Positions 1 through 8,450 of a stretch of DNA of 64,000 nt are shown piece after piece. The notes beneath the pieces are model-generated. The model saw only the letters and a list, made by a program, of their open reading frames with translations, searched no databases and was not told where the DNA came from. Position numbers and translations under genes: made by a program. The stretch comes from Nitrosomonadales bacterium (GTDB lineage: Bacteria > Pseudomonadota > Gammaproteobacteria > Burkholderiales > Gallionellaceae). Numbering within the stretch: the first letter of the stretch is position 1; each line of letters begins with the position of its first letter. The stretch covers positions 496,001-560,000 of the forward strand of contig JACRNY010000001.1 in assembly GCA_016214695.1 (NCBI GenBank), given 5' to 3'.

Positions 1-257
1 TCGTCCTTGACCAGAGCGGCAACGACTTGACCATCGCCGTTTCCGATCGCGGCCCCCTGATCTCGCCGGAAACACTCGCACAGTTTTTCGAGCCATTCTT
101 CACCACCAAACCCGACGGGCTCGGACTCGGACTTGCCATTTGCAAAAGTATCGCCGAAGCACACAGTGGCAAGTTGAGCGTCCATCCCCGCGAGCCGCAA
201 CCCGGACTCGTTTTCCAACTCAACCTGCCGGAATACCGAAATGGGCACCTCCAATGA
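1..257 (+). CDS. Sensor histidine kinase, C-terminal fragment (gene begins outside the window)
   Basis: Only the last part of the ATPase (HATPase_c) domain is present, in the frame whose first full codon is at base 3. It shows the FFEPFFTTK segment and the glycine-rich G box GLGLGLAICKSI, which form the ATP lid of histidine kinases. The stop overlaps the start of the next gene by four bases (ATGA), so the two are translationally coupled as a kinase/regulator pair. Sensor domains lie upstream and cannot be judged. Confidence 0.9.
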   Translation, partial: VLDQSGNDLTIAVSDRGPLISPETLAQFFEPFFTTKPDGLGLGLAICKSIAEAHSGKLSVHPREPQPGLVFQLNLPEYRNGHLQ

Positions 258-883
258 ATGAATGCATAGCCCCACTCGTCATCGTCGTCGATGATGACGC
301 ATCGCTGCGCAAAGCCCTCGTGTTCCTGCTCGAATCGGTCGGCTGGCGAGTCGCAGCGTATGAATCGGCGGAAGCATTCCTGGCTGCACTGGATGACCTC
401 ACCCAACCGGGATGCCTGATCCTGGACGTGCGCATGCCGCTGATGAGCGGTCTGGAGCTGCAGCGCACCCTCAATGAGCGCGGCGTACAGTTGCCGGTCA
501 TCTTCCTCACCGGGCATGCCGACGTCACCATCGCCGTGCAGGCCATGAAGTTCGGCGCCAGCGACTTCATCGAGAAACCGTTCAAGGACCAGACGCTGCT
601 CGACGCCGTCAGTCATGCCGTCAGGCGCGACCTCATGCGGCACAAGGAGAACGAGACCAGGTCGATGCTGTCGGAACGCCTGAGCAAGCTGACGCTGCGT
701 GAAATGGAAGTTGCGCGGCTGGTGGTGGAAGGTCTGCCTTACAAGGCGATCGGCATGCGGTTGTATATCTCCGAACGGACCGTTCAGGTGCATTGCCAGA
801 ATCTCAAATCGAAGCTGGGCATCAATTCTTCTGCGGAACTGACCCAGCTGTTGCTGCAGTTCAACGACAACAAGGGAACGTGA
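254..883 (+). CDS. Two-component response regulator, FixJ/LuxR type
   Basis: A 209-residue regulator with an N-terminal receiver domain and a C-terminal LuxR-type helix-turn-helix. Receiver residues are visible: the acidic DDD at 13-15, phospho-acceptor Asp58 in LILDVRMP, Thr86 and Lys108 in IEKPF. The HTH occupies roughly residues 145-200 (LTLREMEVARL to the end). The ATG at 254 was chosen because it overlaps the kinase stop and puts the receiver at the N-terminus; a longer frame from 140 has no receiver-like sequence before it. It is presumably phosphorylated by the preceding kinase. The target genes are not evident. Confidence 0.93.
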   Translation: MNECIAPLVIVVDDDASLRKALVFLLESVGWRVAAYESAEAFLAALDDLTQPGCLILDVRMPLMSGLELQRTLNERGVQLPVIFLTGHADVTIAVQAMKFGASDFIEKPFKDQTLLDAVSHAVRRDLMRHKENETRSMLSERLSKLTLREMEVARLVVEGLPYKAIGMRLYISERTVQVHCQNLKSKLGINSSAELTQLLLQFNDNKGT

Positions 884-936
884 TCCGGCAATAAAAAAAC
901 CGGCGTCCCTTTATAGCCGCCGAATCAACTCAAAGA

Positions 937-972
937 AAAATGGCTGATGAATCTTCATTCATCAGCCATTTT
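937..972. terminator. Bidirectional intrinsic terminator
   Basis: A perfect 15-bp inverted repeat (937-951 and 958-972, loop TCTTCA) lies between the converging regulator and FadL-like genes. On the minus strand it is followed by a T-rich run (TTTTTCTTT), so it terminates the FadL-like gene well; on the plus strand the T run is shorter. Confidence 0.8.
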
Positions 973-1034
973 CATCATCGACCAGCCCCGACAAACCCGC
1001 GCCAGGCGCGGACTTGCCGAAACCGGATTAATGC

Positions 1035-2438
1035 TTAGTACAGGTAGCTATACAGCAGTTGCGCGCTGTATCCACCGAAGTCGACTGTCACGCCGGAACC
1101 GTTGGTCGCGGAGACCTTGGGCACATAGACGTAGGCGAAGTCCACGTTCGACTGTTTGCTCACGGCGTAGCCCATACCCAGAGTCAGGTGGTTCTTGGCG
1201 ATAGCGGGGAACAACGGATGCATATACTTATCCGGCACCGGATTGTTGGCGATATTCACACCACCGCGCACGGTCAGCACATCGCTGGTCTTGTATGCGG
1301 CACCCAGCTGGAACACGTTCTGGTCGGCCCAGTTCTGGTTCAGGGTCATATCGACGGACTGTCCGGCCATGCCCATAGGTGCGCCACCATCAGCAGTAAA
1401 AGTCATGCTGAAATTCTTCATGACATCTTTCCAGCCGATGTTCTTGTAATCGGCGACCACCAACAATTTATCGCTGGCCTGATAAGCCATGCCGAGAGCG
1501 ATGGTCTGCGGCCACTGGAAGTTGTGCACCGCGACGCTGCCTTTTACCGGGACTGTGACTGGACCGCCACCTACAGCGGGGCCGGAGACGTTCATCGACA
1601 TCGTCGCACCAGTGGTGGTGAGATCGCCGATTGCGGTCTTGCTGTGGTAGGTCGCGCCCAAGGTCAACTGGCTGCTGATCTTGTAAGTGCCGCCCAGCTT
1701 GAAGGCAAAACCGTCACCCTTGGCTTGGCCGGTAAACGCACTGTCATTGGAGAAGTCGATACGCGCCCAATTGAGACCCGTCAGTTGACCGGCTCCGAAT
1801 GCGCCAGCCAGCGTGTTGACCATGCTGCCGCTCGCGCTGCCATAGGTCTGGGTGCCGCCGAAGCTGGAGACCATATCCATGAATTGGCCACCAGAAAGGG
1901 CCATCTTCAGGTCCATGCCCGCCCAGACGAAGTCCACGCTGCCTGCAACGGTGATCTTGTCATCCATCTGGTAGGCCAGAGGAATGATGAAGCGGCCAAC
2001 GCCGACTTCGGAACGCACCTTTTCACTCGTTCCTGCAGCGAGGAAAGATGTCGCCGAGTATTCGGTACCCATACCGCCCTGGGAGAACACGCCAGCGCCG
2101 TAGGTGAACTTGCCGGATTTCTTCACATATCCCATCGCCGGCATGTAGAAAGCGGTTGCTTCGGATTTTGCCGACGGCATACCGGTCATGCTGGAGGTGA
2201 TATCGGGTGCCAACAAGCCCAGCGCCACATCGATGCGGCTGCCTTCCTGCATCAGGCCGAGTGTGGCCGGATTGTTCATGACGGCTGCAGTGCCGTTGTC
2301 GTAGGCCATGGATGCGCCGCCCATGCTGGACGAGACTGGGCCGTAGCCTTCCATGTTCATGCCGTTGGTTGCGTAGGCAAACGGAGAAACCGCCATGCCC
2401 AGTGTCATTATTGAAGCTGCGATCTTTGTGATTCTCAT
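1035..2438 (-). CDS. Outer membrane protein, OmpP1/FadL family
   Basis: A 467-residue beta-barrel channel of the FadL/TodX family, which moves hydrophobic compounds across the outer membrane. It begins with a signal peptide (MRITKIAASIMTLGMAVSPFAYA) followed by the typical FadL start TNGMNMEGYGPVSSSMGGAS and the AVMNNPATLGLM motif, and ends in the aromatic residues LYSYLY, as beta-barrels do. The start at 2438 has GGGAGA upstream and directly yields the signal peptide, unlike the longer frame to 2516. It follows dsrE2 by about 75 bp in the same direction, so it may share the tusA promoter. A role with hydrophobic sulfur compounds is possible but not shown. Confidence 0.88.
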   Translation of the reverse strand: MRITKIAASIMTLGMAVSPFAYATNGMNMEGYGPVSSSMGGASMAYDNGTAAVMNNPATLGLMQEGSRIDVALGLLAPDITSSMTGMPSAKSEATAFYMPAMGYVKKSGKFTYGAGVFSQGGMGTEYSATSFLAAGTSEKVRSEVGVGRFIIPLAYQMDDKITVAGSVDFVWAGMDLKMALSGGQFMDMVSSFGGTQTYGSASGSMVNTLAGAFGAGQLTGLNWARIDFSNDSAFTGQAKGDGFAFKLGGTYKISSQLTLGATYHSKTAIGDLTTTGATMSMNVSGPAVGGGPVTVPVKGSVAVHNFQWPQTIALGMAYQASDKLLVVADYKNIGWKDVMKNFSMTFTADGGAPMGMAGQSVDMTLNQNWADQNVFQLGAAYKTSDVLTVRGGVNIANNPVPDKYMHPLFPAIAKNHLTLGMGYAVSKQSNVDFAYVYVPKVSATNGSGVTVDFGGYSAQLLYSYLY

Positions 2439-2461
2439 TGCTTCTATCTCCCTGATTGTAG

Positions 2462-2484
2462 TGAGACGCCCCAATGGCGTCTCA
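2462..2484 (-). terminator. Intergenic hairpin between dsrE2 and the FadL-like gene
   Basis: A perfect 9-bp stem (2462-2470 with 2476-2484) and 5-base loop. No T-run follows on the minus strand, so it is more likely an mRNA-stabilising or attenuating hairpin than a full terminator. Confidence 0.4.
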
Positions 2485-2512
2485 AATTGAAACAACTCCC
2501 GACAACTTATTA

Positions 2513-2980
2513 TCAAACGAACAGACAGATGTCCGTGTCACCTGCAAAACTCATGAAGGTCGCTGCACCGCCGTATTCGACGTTGTCGATGAATTCGCTC
2601 TTGTCGAATTCGAACAGGTCGACGGTCATCTGGCAGGCGACGAATTTCACGTCAGCTTCCAGGCACAGGTCACGCAGCTCTTCCAGCGAGGCGACACCGT
2701 GCTTCTTCAGCTTCTGCTTCATCATCATGGTCGCCATGGATTCCATGCCGGGCAGCATCTGCACCATCACGGGCATCGGCACGGGCATCGGCATCGCGGG
2801 ATTGGCCAGCGGGCTGATCATCACGCTGGACAGATCCTTGCGCAGCAACTGCAGACCGTAGAAGGTGAAGAAGATCTGCACGTCGTAACCGAGCGCTGCA
2901 GCGGTGGAACCCAGGATGAACGGCGGATACGCCATGTCCAGTGTGCCCTTGGTGGCGATGATCGCCATTTTCTTAGCCAT
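2513..2980 (-). CDS. dsrE2: DsrE2-type sulfur carrier (DsrE/DsrF family)
   Basis: A 155-residue DsrE-family protein of the DsrE2 subgroup, which in sulfur oxidisers is encoded beside tusA and takes part in cytoplasmic sulfane-sulfur transfer. Family features include the N-terminal MAIIATKGTLDMAYPPFIL strand-helix, a Met/Pro-rich middle (about residues 60-90), and two cysteines in the C-terminal half, Cys106 and Cys116 (KFVACQ), the latter in the position of the persulfide-carrying cysteine. It lies 36 bp after tusA, the classic tusA-dsrE2 pair. The exact sulfur donor is not known from sequence. Confidence 0.88.
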   Translation of the reverse strand: MAKKMAIIATKGTLDMAYPPFILGSTAAALGYDVQIFFTFYGLQLLRKDLSSVMISPLANPAMPMPVPMPVMVQMLPGMESMATMMMKQKLKKHGVASLEELRDLCLEADVKFVACQMTVDLFEFDKSEFIDNVEYGGAATFMSFAGDTDICLFV

Positions 2981-3016
2981 GATTTCCCCTTTTGTATTTT
3001 TTGGATAGTGAAGCGA

Positions 3017-3244
3017 TTACTTCTTCTTGACGTAGAAAACGTATTCGCCGTTCTCTTCTACGGTAGACAGCAGCGGATTGCCGGTCTGCTCGGAGAATGC
3101 GGCCATATCTTTCAAGGAACCGCAGTCGGTCGAAATGACCTTCAGCACCTGACCGGTTGTCATGTCGGCCAGCGACTTCTTGGTCTTCACGATAGGCAAC
3201 GGGCAAGACAGGCCGCGGGCATTCAGCTCTTTATCGAAATTCAT
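3017..3244 (-). CDS. tusA: Sulfur carrier protein TusA
   Basis: A 75-residue TusA/SirA-family sulfur carrier with the diagnostic CPLP motif at Cys14, the residue that bears the persulfide. In sulfur oxidisers TusA passes sulfane sulfur between rhodanese, DsrE-type carriers and the oxidation machinery. The start at 3244 (MNFDKELNARGLSCP) has AGGAGA at good spacing; the longer frame to 3265 lacks this. It is the first gene of tusA-dsrE2-(fadL-like). The region upstream carries a TATAAT promoter and two tandem operator-like sites. Confidence 0.95.
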   Translation of the reverse strand: MNFDKELNARGLSCPLPIVKTKKSLADMTTGQVLKVISTDCGSLKDMAAFSEQTGNPLLSTVEENGEYVFYVKKK

Positions 3245-3315
3245 TTGTTTCTCTCCTACGTTCATTCAAAATATTTTTTAGAAAAAAGTGCGTTTCCACA
3301 CAAAACCTGAGCGCC

Positions 3316-3321
3316 ATTATA
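3316..3321 (-). promoter_or_regulatory. Predicted -10 box of the tusA promoter
   Basis: On the minus strand a perfect TATAAT lies about 70 bp before the tusA start. It is preceded by the element TGGACGCTG, weakly like a -35, which directly abuts the first operator-like site. Confidence 0.5.
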
Positions 3322-3337
3322 GGGATATTCCGCCATT

Positions 3338-3386
3338 CAGCGTCCATAACCACGAAGGGGGTGGTTTCAATAGCTCTTTAGGGTTA
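3338..3386 (-). promoter_or_regulatory. Tandem 7-2-7 operator-like sites upstream of tusA
   Basis: Two 16-base elements 24 bp apart: TAACCACGAAGGGGGT (3347-3362) and TAGCTCTTTAGGGTTA (3371-3386). They are preceded by CAGCGTCCA (3338-3346). The second is a clear imperfect dyad (TAGCTCT / TAACCCT). The same arrangement occurs before soxY and, with variations, at two other loci in this window. The 7-2-7 geometry resembles NarL/FixJ-family binding sites; the regulator assignment is inference. Confidence 0.55.
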
Positions 3387-3502
3387 GCGGTTTTTTCCCT
3401 TTCGGCACAACGCTCCAACTGCGCCGACACGGCAGTCTCGTCACTCAAGAGACTGCCGCATAATCATCAACTTAATTCGTCATGCGCAACATCGGCTCAG
3501 AC

Positions 3503-4606
3503 TCACTCCATCATGGCCAGCTGAATTTTCATGGTGATGGCCGAACCCGCGATGATGGATACGAGGGCCAATAGTGAACCAAGAGAGAGCGTCGAGATGC
3601 CTGTGACGCCCTGACCTATGGTGCATCCTGCCGCCGTAACTGCACCGAACCCCATCAATACGGCACCGATGATGTGATAGGACATATCCTGCACGGAGGA
3701 GAAAGCCTCCCAGCGGAAGGATTTCGATGCCAGCGCATAGACCAGGGATCCGAGCGCCACACCGAACACGGTGGCGATGCCGAAGGTGATGATCTTGGAG
3801 ACGTCGGTCGAATAGGCGAAGTATTCCAGACTGTAGGCGGACGGCGCGACGAAGGACATCGATTCCGGGCGGTTGGAGTTGGTGCCGAAATAGGTCATCT
3901 CCAGCGTCTCCGGATTCTCGGCCAGACCGAGATGCCCGGTGACATACCAGCCGCCCACCACGATCGCGCCGACGATGAGTGCCGCCAGATTGTTATCCAG
4001 ACTCTTGCGGAAACGCCCGTCCTTGTACACGAAGATCACAATGGCCAGTGCCAGCGCGCCGGTGAGCGCCAGCTGCATGGTCTGCGCGCCCGCGGCATCC
4101 GCCCCGGCAAACAGTGCAGGCAGCAGCTGCCCGTTCTCGAAATGGACCGTGCCAAAAGGCGACTGCAGCACATTGATGCGGAAGGTGCCCAGCATCCCTT
4201 TCATGGTGACGATGGCAGCGAAACCCATGATGAAAAGTACGACCAGCGAGCGCAGGTTGCCGCCGCCGAGCCGCACCAGGTTCTTGTTGGCACAGCCACC
4301 GGCCAGCGTCATGCCGACGCCGAAGCACAGACCGCCCACGATGTAGCTCAACCAGTAGAAGTTCTTGCTGGCATACAGGGTCTCCGAGAAGTTGACGGAA
4401 CCCGCATAGCCGAGTGCATTGACGCCGATCATGGCAACCGCCATGGCGAGCAGCCATGCGCGCATGCGCCCCCAGTGTTCCATGTTCACCACATCCGAGA
4501 TGGCGCCCATGGTGCAGAAGTTGGTCTTGTTCGCGACGAACCCGAACACGGCGCCCAGCGCGAATCCGCTCCCGACGATGACCGTGGTTAAACTTGATGC
4601 CTCCAT
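3503..4606 (-). CDS. YeeE/YedE-family membrane transporter (sulfur-compound import)
   Basis: A 367-residue polytopic membrane protein of the YeeE/YedE family, whose characterised members (TsuA-like) import thiosulfate through conserved cysteines. Such cysteines are visible at NFCTMG (Cys31), AGGCANK (Cys105) and AAGCTIGQG near residue 330. About nine or ten hydrophobic segments are present. GGGGAGTG precedes the ATG. It sits between a terminator behind fccB and the tusA promoter, so it appears to be its own transcription unit. The substrate could be thiosulfate or another reduced sulfur species. Confidence 0.87.
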   Translation of the reverse strand: MEASSLTTVIVGSGFALGAVFGFVANKTNFCTMGAISDVVNMEHWGRMRAWLLAMAVAMIGVNALGYAGSVNFSETLYASKNFYWLSYIVGGLCFGVGMTLAGGCANKNLVRLGGGNLRSLVVLFIMGFAAIVTMKGMLGTFRINVLQSPFGTVHFENGQLLPALFAGADAAGAQTMQLALTGALALAIVIFVYKDGRFRKSLDNNLAALIVGAIVVGGWYVTGHLGLAENPETLEMTYFGTNSNRPESMSFVAPSAYSLEYFAYSTDVSKIITFGIATVFGVALGSLVYALASKSFRWEAFSSVQDMSYHIIGAVLMGFGAVTAAGCTIGQGVTGISTLSLGSLLALVSIIAGSAITMKIQLAMME

Positions 4607-4683
4607 ATCTTCACTCCCCTAAAGTTGCTTCTGTTGCTCGATTCGTTCCTTGCAAGCAAAAACGAAGATCGTCTCCACAAATA

Positions 4684-4723
4684 AAAAAACCCTGCCTGGC
4701 AATGTCTGCCAGGAGGGTTTTTC
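4684..4723 (-). terminator. Intrinsic terminator after fccB
   Basis: Imperfect stem CCCTGCCTGGCA / TGCCAGGAGGG with A-run before and T-run after, functional on the minus strand (seven consecutive T) and possibly on both. It separates fccB from the YeeE/YedE gene. Confidence 0.8.
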
Positions 4724-4743
4724 TCAAGACTGCGTTGCCCTGA

Positions 4744-6009
4744 TCAGGACGACATCTCGACGAGGATGTTCCTGATCCAGCTTTCCGCGTACATCGCTTC
4801 GGTCTCGGAGAGATCCGCAGAGACGCCGACGGAACCCGGCACCGCCTCGATCGCCTGGGAGCTTGCGTTCACGCGATACACGCCGGTCACGCTGACTGCC
4901 TCTTTGGCCGACAGATAGCTGTAGCAGGTGTTGATCGCGGACATCTCGGTCATCTTGCGGCCGTTCATCATCGCCACGATGTTGGTGGCACAGACTTTGG
5001 CTTCCGAGTTGGCGGAGTATCCGGACTTGGGCATCGCACCCGCGATGGAGGAATCGCCGATGACGTGGATGTTCGGCTGCTTGCGCGACTCGAAGTCGAA
5101 CGAACGCACCGGACACCACTTGCCGTCGTCACCCACCAGACCGGCGACATGGGCGATATGACCTGCCTTCTGCGGCGGGATGATGTTGATGACATCGCCC
5201 TTGACCTCTTCGATGCCCTCGATCAGCACCGTCATGTTCTTGTTGTCCACTTCGGTGACCTTTTTGGCGGGACGGTAGTCGATGATGCCCTCGTAGTGCT
5301 TCTTCCAGCCCTTCAGGAACAGGCCCTTCTTGGAGACGATATCCGGATTGGCATCCAGCACGATGATCTTGGAGCCGGGCTTGTTCTGCTTGAGGTACAT
5401 GGCGATCATGCTGGTACGCTCGTACGGTCCGGGCGGGCAACGGTACGGGGCCAGCGGGATGGACAGGATGACGGTACCGCCAGGCTTCATGGCCTCCAGT
5501 TGCTTGCGCAGCAGCACGGTCTGAGGACCGGCCTTCCATGCGTGCGGCATGACCTGGTCGTCATAGCCCTTGATCTCGTTGGTGCGGAAGTCGACACCGG
5601 GAGATACCACGCACTTCTCATACGGGAAATCGCCGGCGCTGGTCTTGACGACTTGCGCCTTGGCATCGATGCCGGTGACTTCGGCCTGGACCACCTTGAT
5701 GCCGTGGTTGGCTGCCAGCTGGTCGTACTTGATGGTCAGCGAGGACAGGTCCGGCATCAGGCCGCCGATGTACAGGTTGCTGAACGGGCAGGAGATGTAA
5801 TGGTCGTTGCGCTCGATCAGGGTCACCTCGATGGTGGGATCCTGCATGCGGATGTATTTCGCCGCGATAGTGCCGCCGTAGCCGCCACCGATCACCACCA
5901 CTTTGCGCGCACCCGCCTTGTTGGTCGTGGCGCAACCGGCCAGACCCAGTGTCGCGACACCAGCGCCAGCGCCGAGGAGCTTGAGGAAATTTCTGCGTTC
6001 CATAGTCAT
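4744..6009 (-). CDS. fccB: Flavocytochrome c sulfide dehydrogenase, flavoprotein subunit
   Basis: A 421-residue FAD protein that oxidises sulfide to sulfane sulfur in the periplasm and passes electrons to its cytochrome partner. It carries a twin-arginine signal (MERRNFLKLLGAG), the dinucleotide motif VVVIGGGYGGTIAAKY, the flavin-linking cysteine in YISCPFSN, and the two redox cysteines in YRCPPGPYER and KWCPVRSF that form the sulfide-reactive disulfide. The start at 6009 has AAGGAG nine bases upstream. It lies 16 bp after the diheme cytochrome gene, so the two form a typical fccAB pair within the sox-fcc run. Confidence 0.94.
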   Translation of the reverse strand: MTMERRNFLKLLGAGAGVATLGLAGCATTNKAGARKVVVIGGGYGGTIAAKYIRMQDPTIEVTLIERNDHYISCPFSNLYIGGLMPDLSSLTIKYDQLAANHGIKVVQAEVTGIDAKAQVVKTSAGDFPYEKCVVSPGVDFRTNEIKGYDDQVMPHAWKAGPQTVLLRKQLEAMKPGGTVILSIPLAPYRCPPGPYERTSMIAMYLKQNKPGSKIIVLDANPDIVSKKGLFLKGWKKHYEGIIDYRPAKKVTEVDNKNMTVLIEGIEEVKGDVINIIPPQKAGHIAHVAGLVGDDGKWCPVRSFDFESRKQPNIHVIGDSSIAGAMPKSGYSANSEAKVCATNIVAMMNGRKMTEMSAINTCYSYLSAKEAVSVTGVYRVNASSQAIEAVPGSVGVSADLSETEAMYAESWIRNILVEMSS

Positions 6010-6025
6010 GTTGTTTTTCTCCTTG

Positions 6026-6604
6026 TTATTTCTGGCTGGCGTAGAAATGCGCCACAGCTTCCCAGTCGGCAGCGGTCAGGGATTTCACCTTCTCCGCTTT
6101 CTTTTCCGAGATCTTGCGCTTGCCGTCACGGAACTCGCCCATCTGGATCTGCAGATACTTCAGCCATTGGCCGGCGACGACGGGAGTGTCTTCCTCGAAC
6201 TCCTTGCCGTTCTCCAGGTGGCAGCGCTTGCAGGCGTTGTCATAGACGACCTTGCCTTGCGCAACCAGTGCGGGATCGACTGCCGTTGTCTGTGTCGTGC
6301 GTTTCTGCTTGGCGAAGAAGTCGGCCATCAGCACGATCTGCTCGTCGCTGTAACCTTTGGCCAGGCGTGCCATGACAGTGCCTGTGCGCTCGCCGCTCTT
6401 GAACTTCTTCATCGCATCGATGAAAAACACCTTTGACTGACCGGCCAGGCTGGGCATGCTGGGGCCGGCGCTGGCCCCCTGGGTGCCGTGACAGCCGGCA
6501 CAAGCGTAAGACAGTATCTCTGCGGTCGGCTCGATTGCATTGGCCGCAGCCGAAAAGGCGAAGGCACTGATCGCCAAAGCCAATCCACTCCATTTTCTTC
6601 TCAT
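6026..6604 (-). CDS. fccA: Diheme cytochrome c, FccA-type subunit
   Basis: A 192-residue secreted cytochrome with a signal peptide (RRKWSGLALAISAFAFSAAANA) and two heme sites, CAGCH and CKRCH, in a cytochrome c4-like duplicated fold. The position directly before fccB identifies it as the electron-accepting subunit of flavocytochrome c. The ATG has AGAGGAG upstream. A free-standing c4-type role is less likely given the neighbour. Confidence 0.9.
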   Translation of the reverse strand: MRRKWSGLALAISAFAFSAAANAIEPTAEILSYACAGCHGTQGASAGPSMPSLAGQSKVFFIDAMKKFKSGERTGTVMARLAKGYSDEQIVLMADFFAKQKRTTQTTAVDPALVAQGKVVYDNACKRCHLENGKEFEEDTPVVAGQWLKYLQIQMGEFRDGKRKISEKKAEKVKSLTAADWEAVAHFYASQK

Positions 6605-6660
6605 AACTTGCTCCTCTTTCTGTGTATGAAGCTCCCTGTAGCGGGTTTTGATACCACGCT

Positions 6661-6711
6661 GCCTGTACTGCTCTGCTGCCTTGTTACCGTACTGCCTTAT
6701 TGCCGTGCTGC
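6661..6711. repeat. Low-complexity GGCAnTA-type repeats upstream of fccA
   Basis: The 133-bp gap between the EB_dh cytochrome and fccA holds a run of short imperfect repeats; on the minus strand GGCAATAA, GGCAGTAC, GGTAACAA, GGCAGCAG and AGCAGTAC follow one another. No clear promoter or terminator was seen. Confidence 0.35.
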
Positions 6712-6737
6712 TTTATATTCGTCGTGGCGATGCTTCG

Positions 6738-7742
6738 TTACTGCTTCACTGCATTGAAATCTGCCGCCGCATTATCGAGGCCGAGCGTGTAACCCAGCGA
6801 GACGTGATGGAAACGACCATCCGCGCTGTCGTCATGGATAGCGAAGCCCATGTTATAGAGCTTGCCTGCCGCGATGGCGTGGTCACCCTTGCCCCCCGCT
6901 GCCAGGGTGCGCTCGAATATCACCGTCCAGTGCCTGCCGCTCTTCTTGCCTTCGGCCTTGATCAGGCTTTTGCCGCCGTCCATGTGGCGCGCTTCCAGAA
7001 TGTAGCCGTCGCGCGCCTTCTCGTTGCTGCGGAACTGGATCACGTCCATGAACTTGCCCTCCTTCAGCGCCGCCTCGATCTCGGCATCCGACTTCAGCTT
7101 GTCCCAGCCGCCACGGGTATTGCCGGTCACGCTGAGCCCGGTGCGCGATTCCTTGATGTACTTGGTCGCGCCCTCGCCCCAGCCCAGTTCCTTGGCCTTG
7201 GCGTGCCCCTTGGCACCCGCATCGTTCGCATCCGACATGCCGCGCAAGTCCTGGTGGCAAGTCGCCCAGCAACCGCCGCGATCGGCATATTCGACCTTGT
7301 TGTCATCGAACATCACGGTCAGCTTCGTGTCGTTCTTGGGGTCCATCTTCTTGCCGCCGCCGGCCTTGGGCGTATCCCACTCGAAACGCAGATAGATCTT
7401 GTTGCCGTCATGCGCGGCCTGCACCGAGACCGGAATGGAACCGGCTTTGCCTTTGGGCACGGCGTTGTCCAGCGGCTGGCGCTCGTTGCCGACCGGCTTG
7501 CCGGCCGCGATCTTGTCGCCAATCTCCACCGCATCGGTGTCGTGGCATTTCACGCAGGCGCGCTTCTTTTCCAGGATCTGGTTGGCAGCGGAATGGTCTT
7601 TCTTGATCAGTACCCATTCCAGGCCGGACTGGCCGGGATAGAACAGCGGCACTTTGACGGCAGGCACCTTGCTCCAGTCGGGGGCCGCCAGCACAGGGCC
7701 GGCGATCAGGGCGCTCATCAGGGTAACAGCGATTTTCTTCAT
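6738..7742 (-). CDS. Periplasmic c-type cytochrome, ethylbenzene-dehydrogenase-related heme domain
   Basis: A secreted cytochrome (334 residues from the chosen start) related to the EB_dh heme-binding family (gamma subunit of ethylbenzene/DMSO-reductase-type enzymes). A signal peptide (MKKIAVTLMSALIAGPVLAA) is followed by a canonical heme site CVKCH (63-67) and a second, wider site CWATCH (158-163), i.e. CX3CH. The ATG at 7742 is nine bases after GGAG; the ATG at 7748 is only three bases after it. It is placed between a NapC-type tetraheme cytochrome and fccA, so it probably carries electrons in the periplasm. The specific partner is unknown. Confidence 0.8.
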   Translation of the reverse strand: MKKIAVTLMSALIAGPVLAAPDWSKVPAVKVPLFYPGQSGLEWVLIKKDHSAANQILEKKRACVKCHDTDAVEIGDKIAAGKPVGNERQPLDNAVPKGKAGSIPVSVQAAHDGNKIYLRFEWDTPKAGGGKKMDPKNDTKLTVMFDDNKVEYADRGGCWATCHQDLRGMSDANDAGAKGHAKAKELGWGEGATKYIKESRTGLSVTGNTRGGWDKLKSDAEIEAALKEGKFMDVIQFRSNEKARDGYILEARHMDGGKSLIKAEGKKSGRHWTVIFERTLAAGGKGDHAIAAGKLYNMGFAIHDDSADGRFHHVSLGYTLGLDNAAADFNAVKQ

Positions 7743-7808
7743 CTTCATCGACTCCAGGTACGTTGTAATGACTGCGGAGCTGCATGGCAGCCGCCCCGCC
7801 ATGCAGTT

Positions 7809-8450
7809 TCAGATTGCGGCCGGTGCTTCTTCTTCCTTTTGTTCCAGCTGGGAATGGACAGGCTTGTGCGCGATGCCCTTGTGGCATTCTATGCAGGTGA
7901 TGTTGTCTTCCTGCGCTTCCTCATGCTTGATCTGCGAACGCGCCTTCTGTTTGTCCGGATCCATGGTGGCGAAGCTGTGGCAGTTGCGGCACTCCTTGGA
8001 ATCGCGACTTTCCATCCGCTCCCAAACACGCTTGGCCATCTCCAGGCGGTGCGCCTCGAATTTTTCCGGCGTATCCACGATGCCGGTGATCTTGCCGATC
8101 ACATCGCGCGCGGCCATCAGCTTCTGGAACGACTTGAACATGTAGTCAGTGGGAGTTTTGCTGCTGGCGACGTGACAGTCGGAGCAGTTGACGGTGGTGC
8201 CGCTGCGGTTCTTGTAGTGGACCGTCTGCTTGAGTTCCTCGTAGGGAATGGTCATCTCATGACAGGAGGTGCAGAACTCGGAGCGGTTGGTCCACTCCAT
8301 ACCCATGTTCAAGCCACCCCAGATGATGATGCCAAGGATCACCCCCGCGCCGAGCAGGAATCCGAACGAACATTTTGGCGGGCGTTTCATCTTCGCCCAG
8401 ATGCTTTCCTTGGGTGCTGCCTGTTTCTCCTTCTGCGCTTCTTCGCCCAT
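7809..8450 (-). CDS. NapC/NirT-family membrane-anchored tetraheme cytochrome c
   Basis: A 213-residue protein with one N-terminal membrane anchor (about residues 28-50, FGFLLGAGVILGIIIWGGL) and four heme motifs, CTSCH, CSDCH, CRNCH and CIECH, as in NapC/NirT/CymA proteins that exchange electrons between the quinone pool and periplasmic redox proteins. A short Lys/Pro-rich cytoplasmic stretch precedes the anchor. GGGAGA precedes the ATG. In this run (soxYZ upstream, EB_dh cytochrome and fccAB downstream) it could feed electrons from sulfur oxidation into the quinone pool, the reverse of NapC; that direction is inference. Confidence 0.9.
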   Translation of the reverse strand: MGEEAQKEKQAAPKESIWAKMKRPPKCSFGFLLGAGVILGIIIWGGLNMGMEWTNRSEFCTSCHEMTIPYEELKQTVHYKNRSGTTVNCSDCHVASSKTPTDYMFKSFQKLMAARDVIGKITGIVDTPEKFEAHRLEMAKRVWERMESRDSKECRNCHSFATMDPDKQKARSQIKHEEAQEDNITCIECHKGIAHKPVHSQLEQKEEEAPAAI

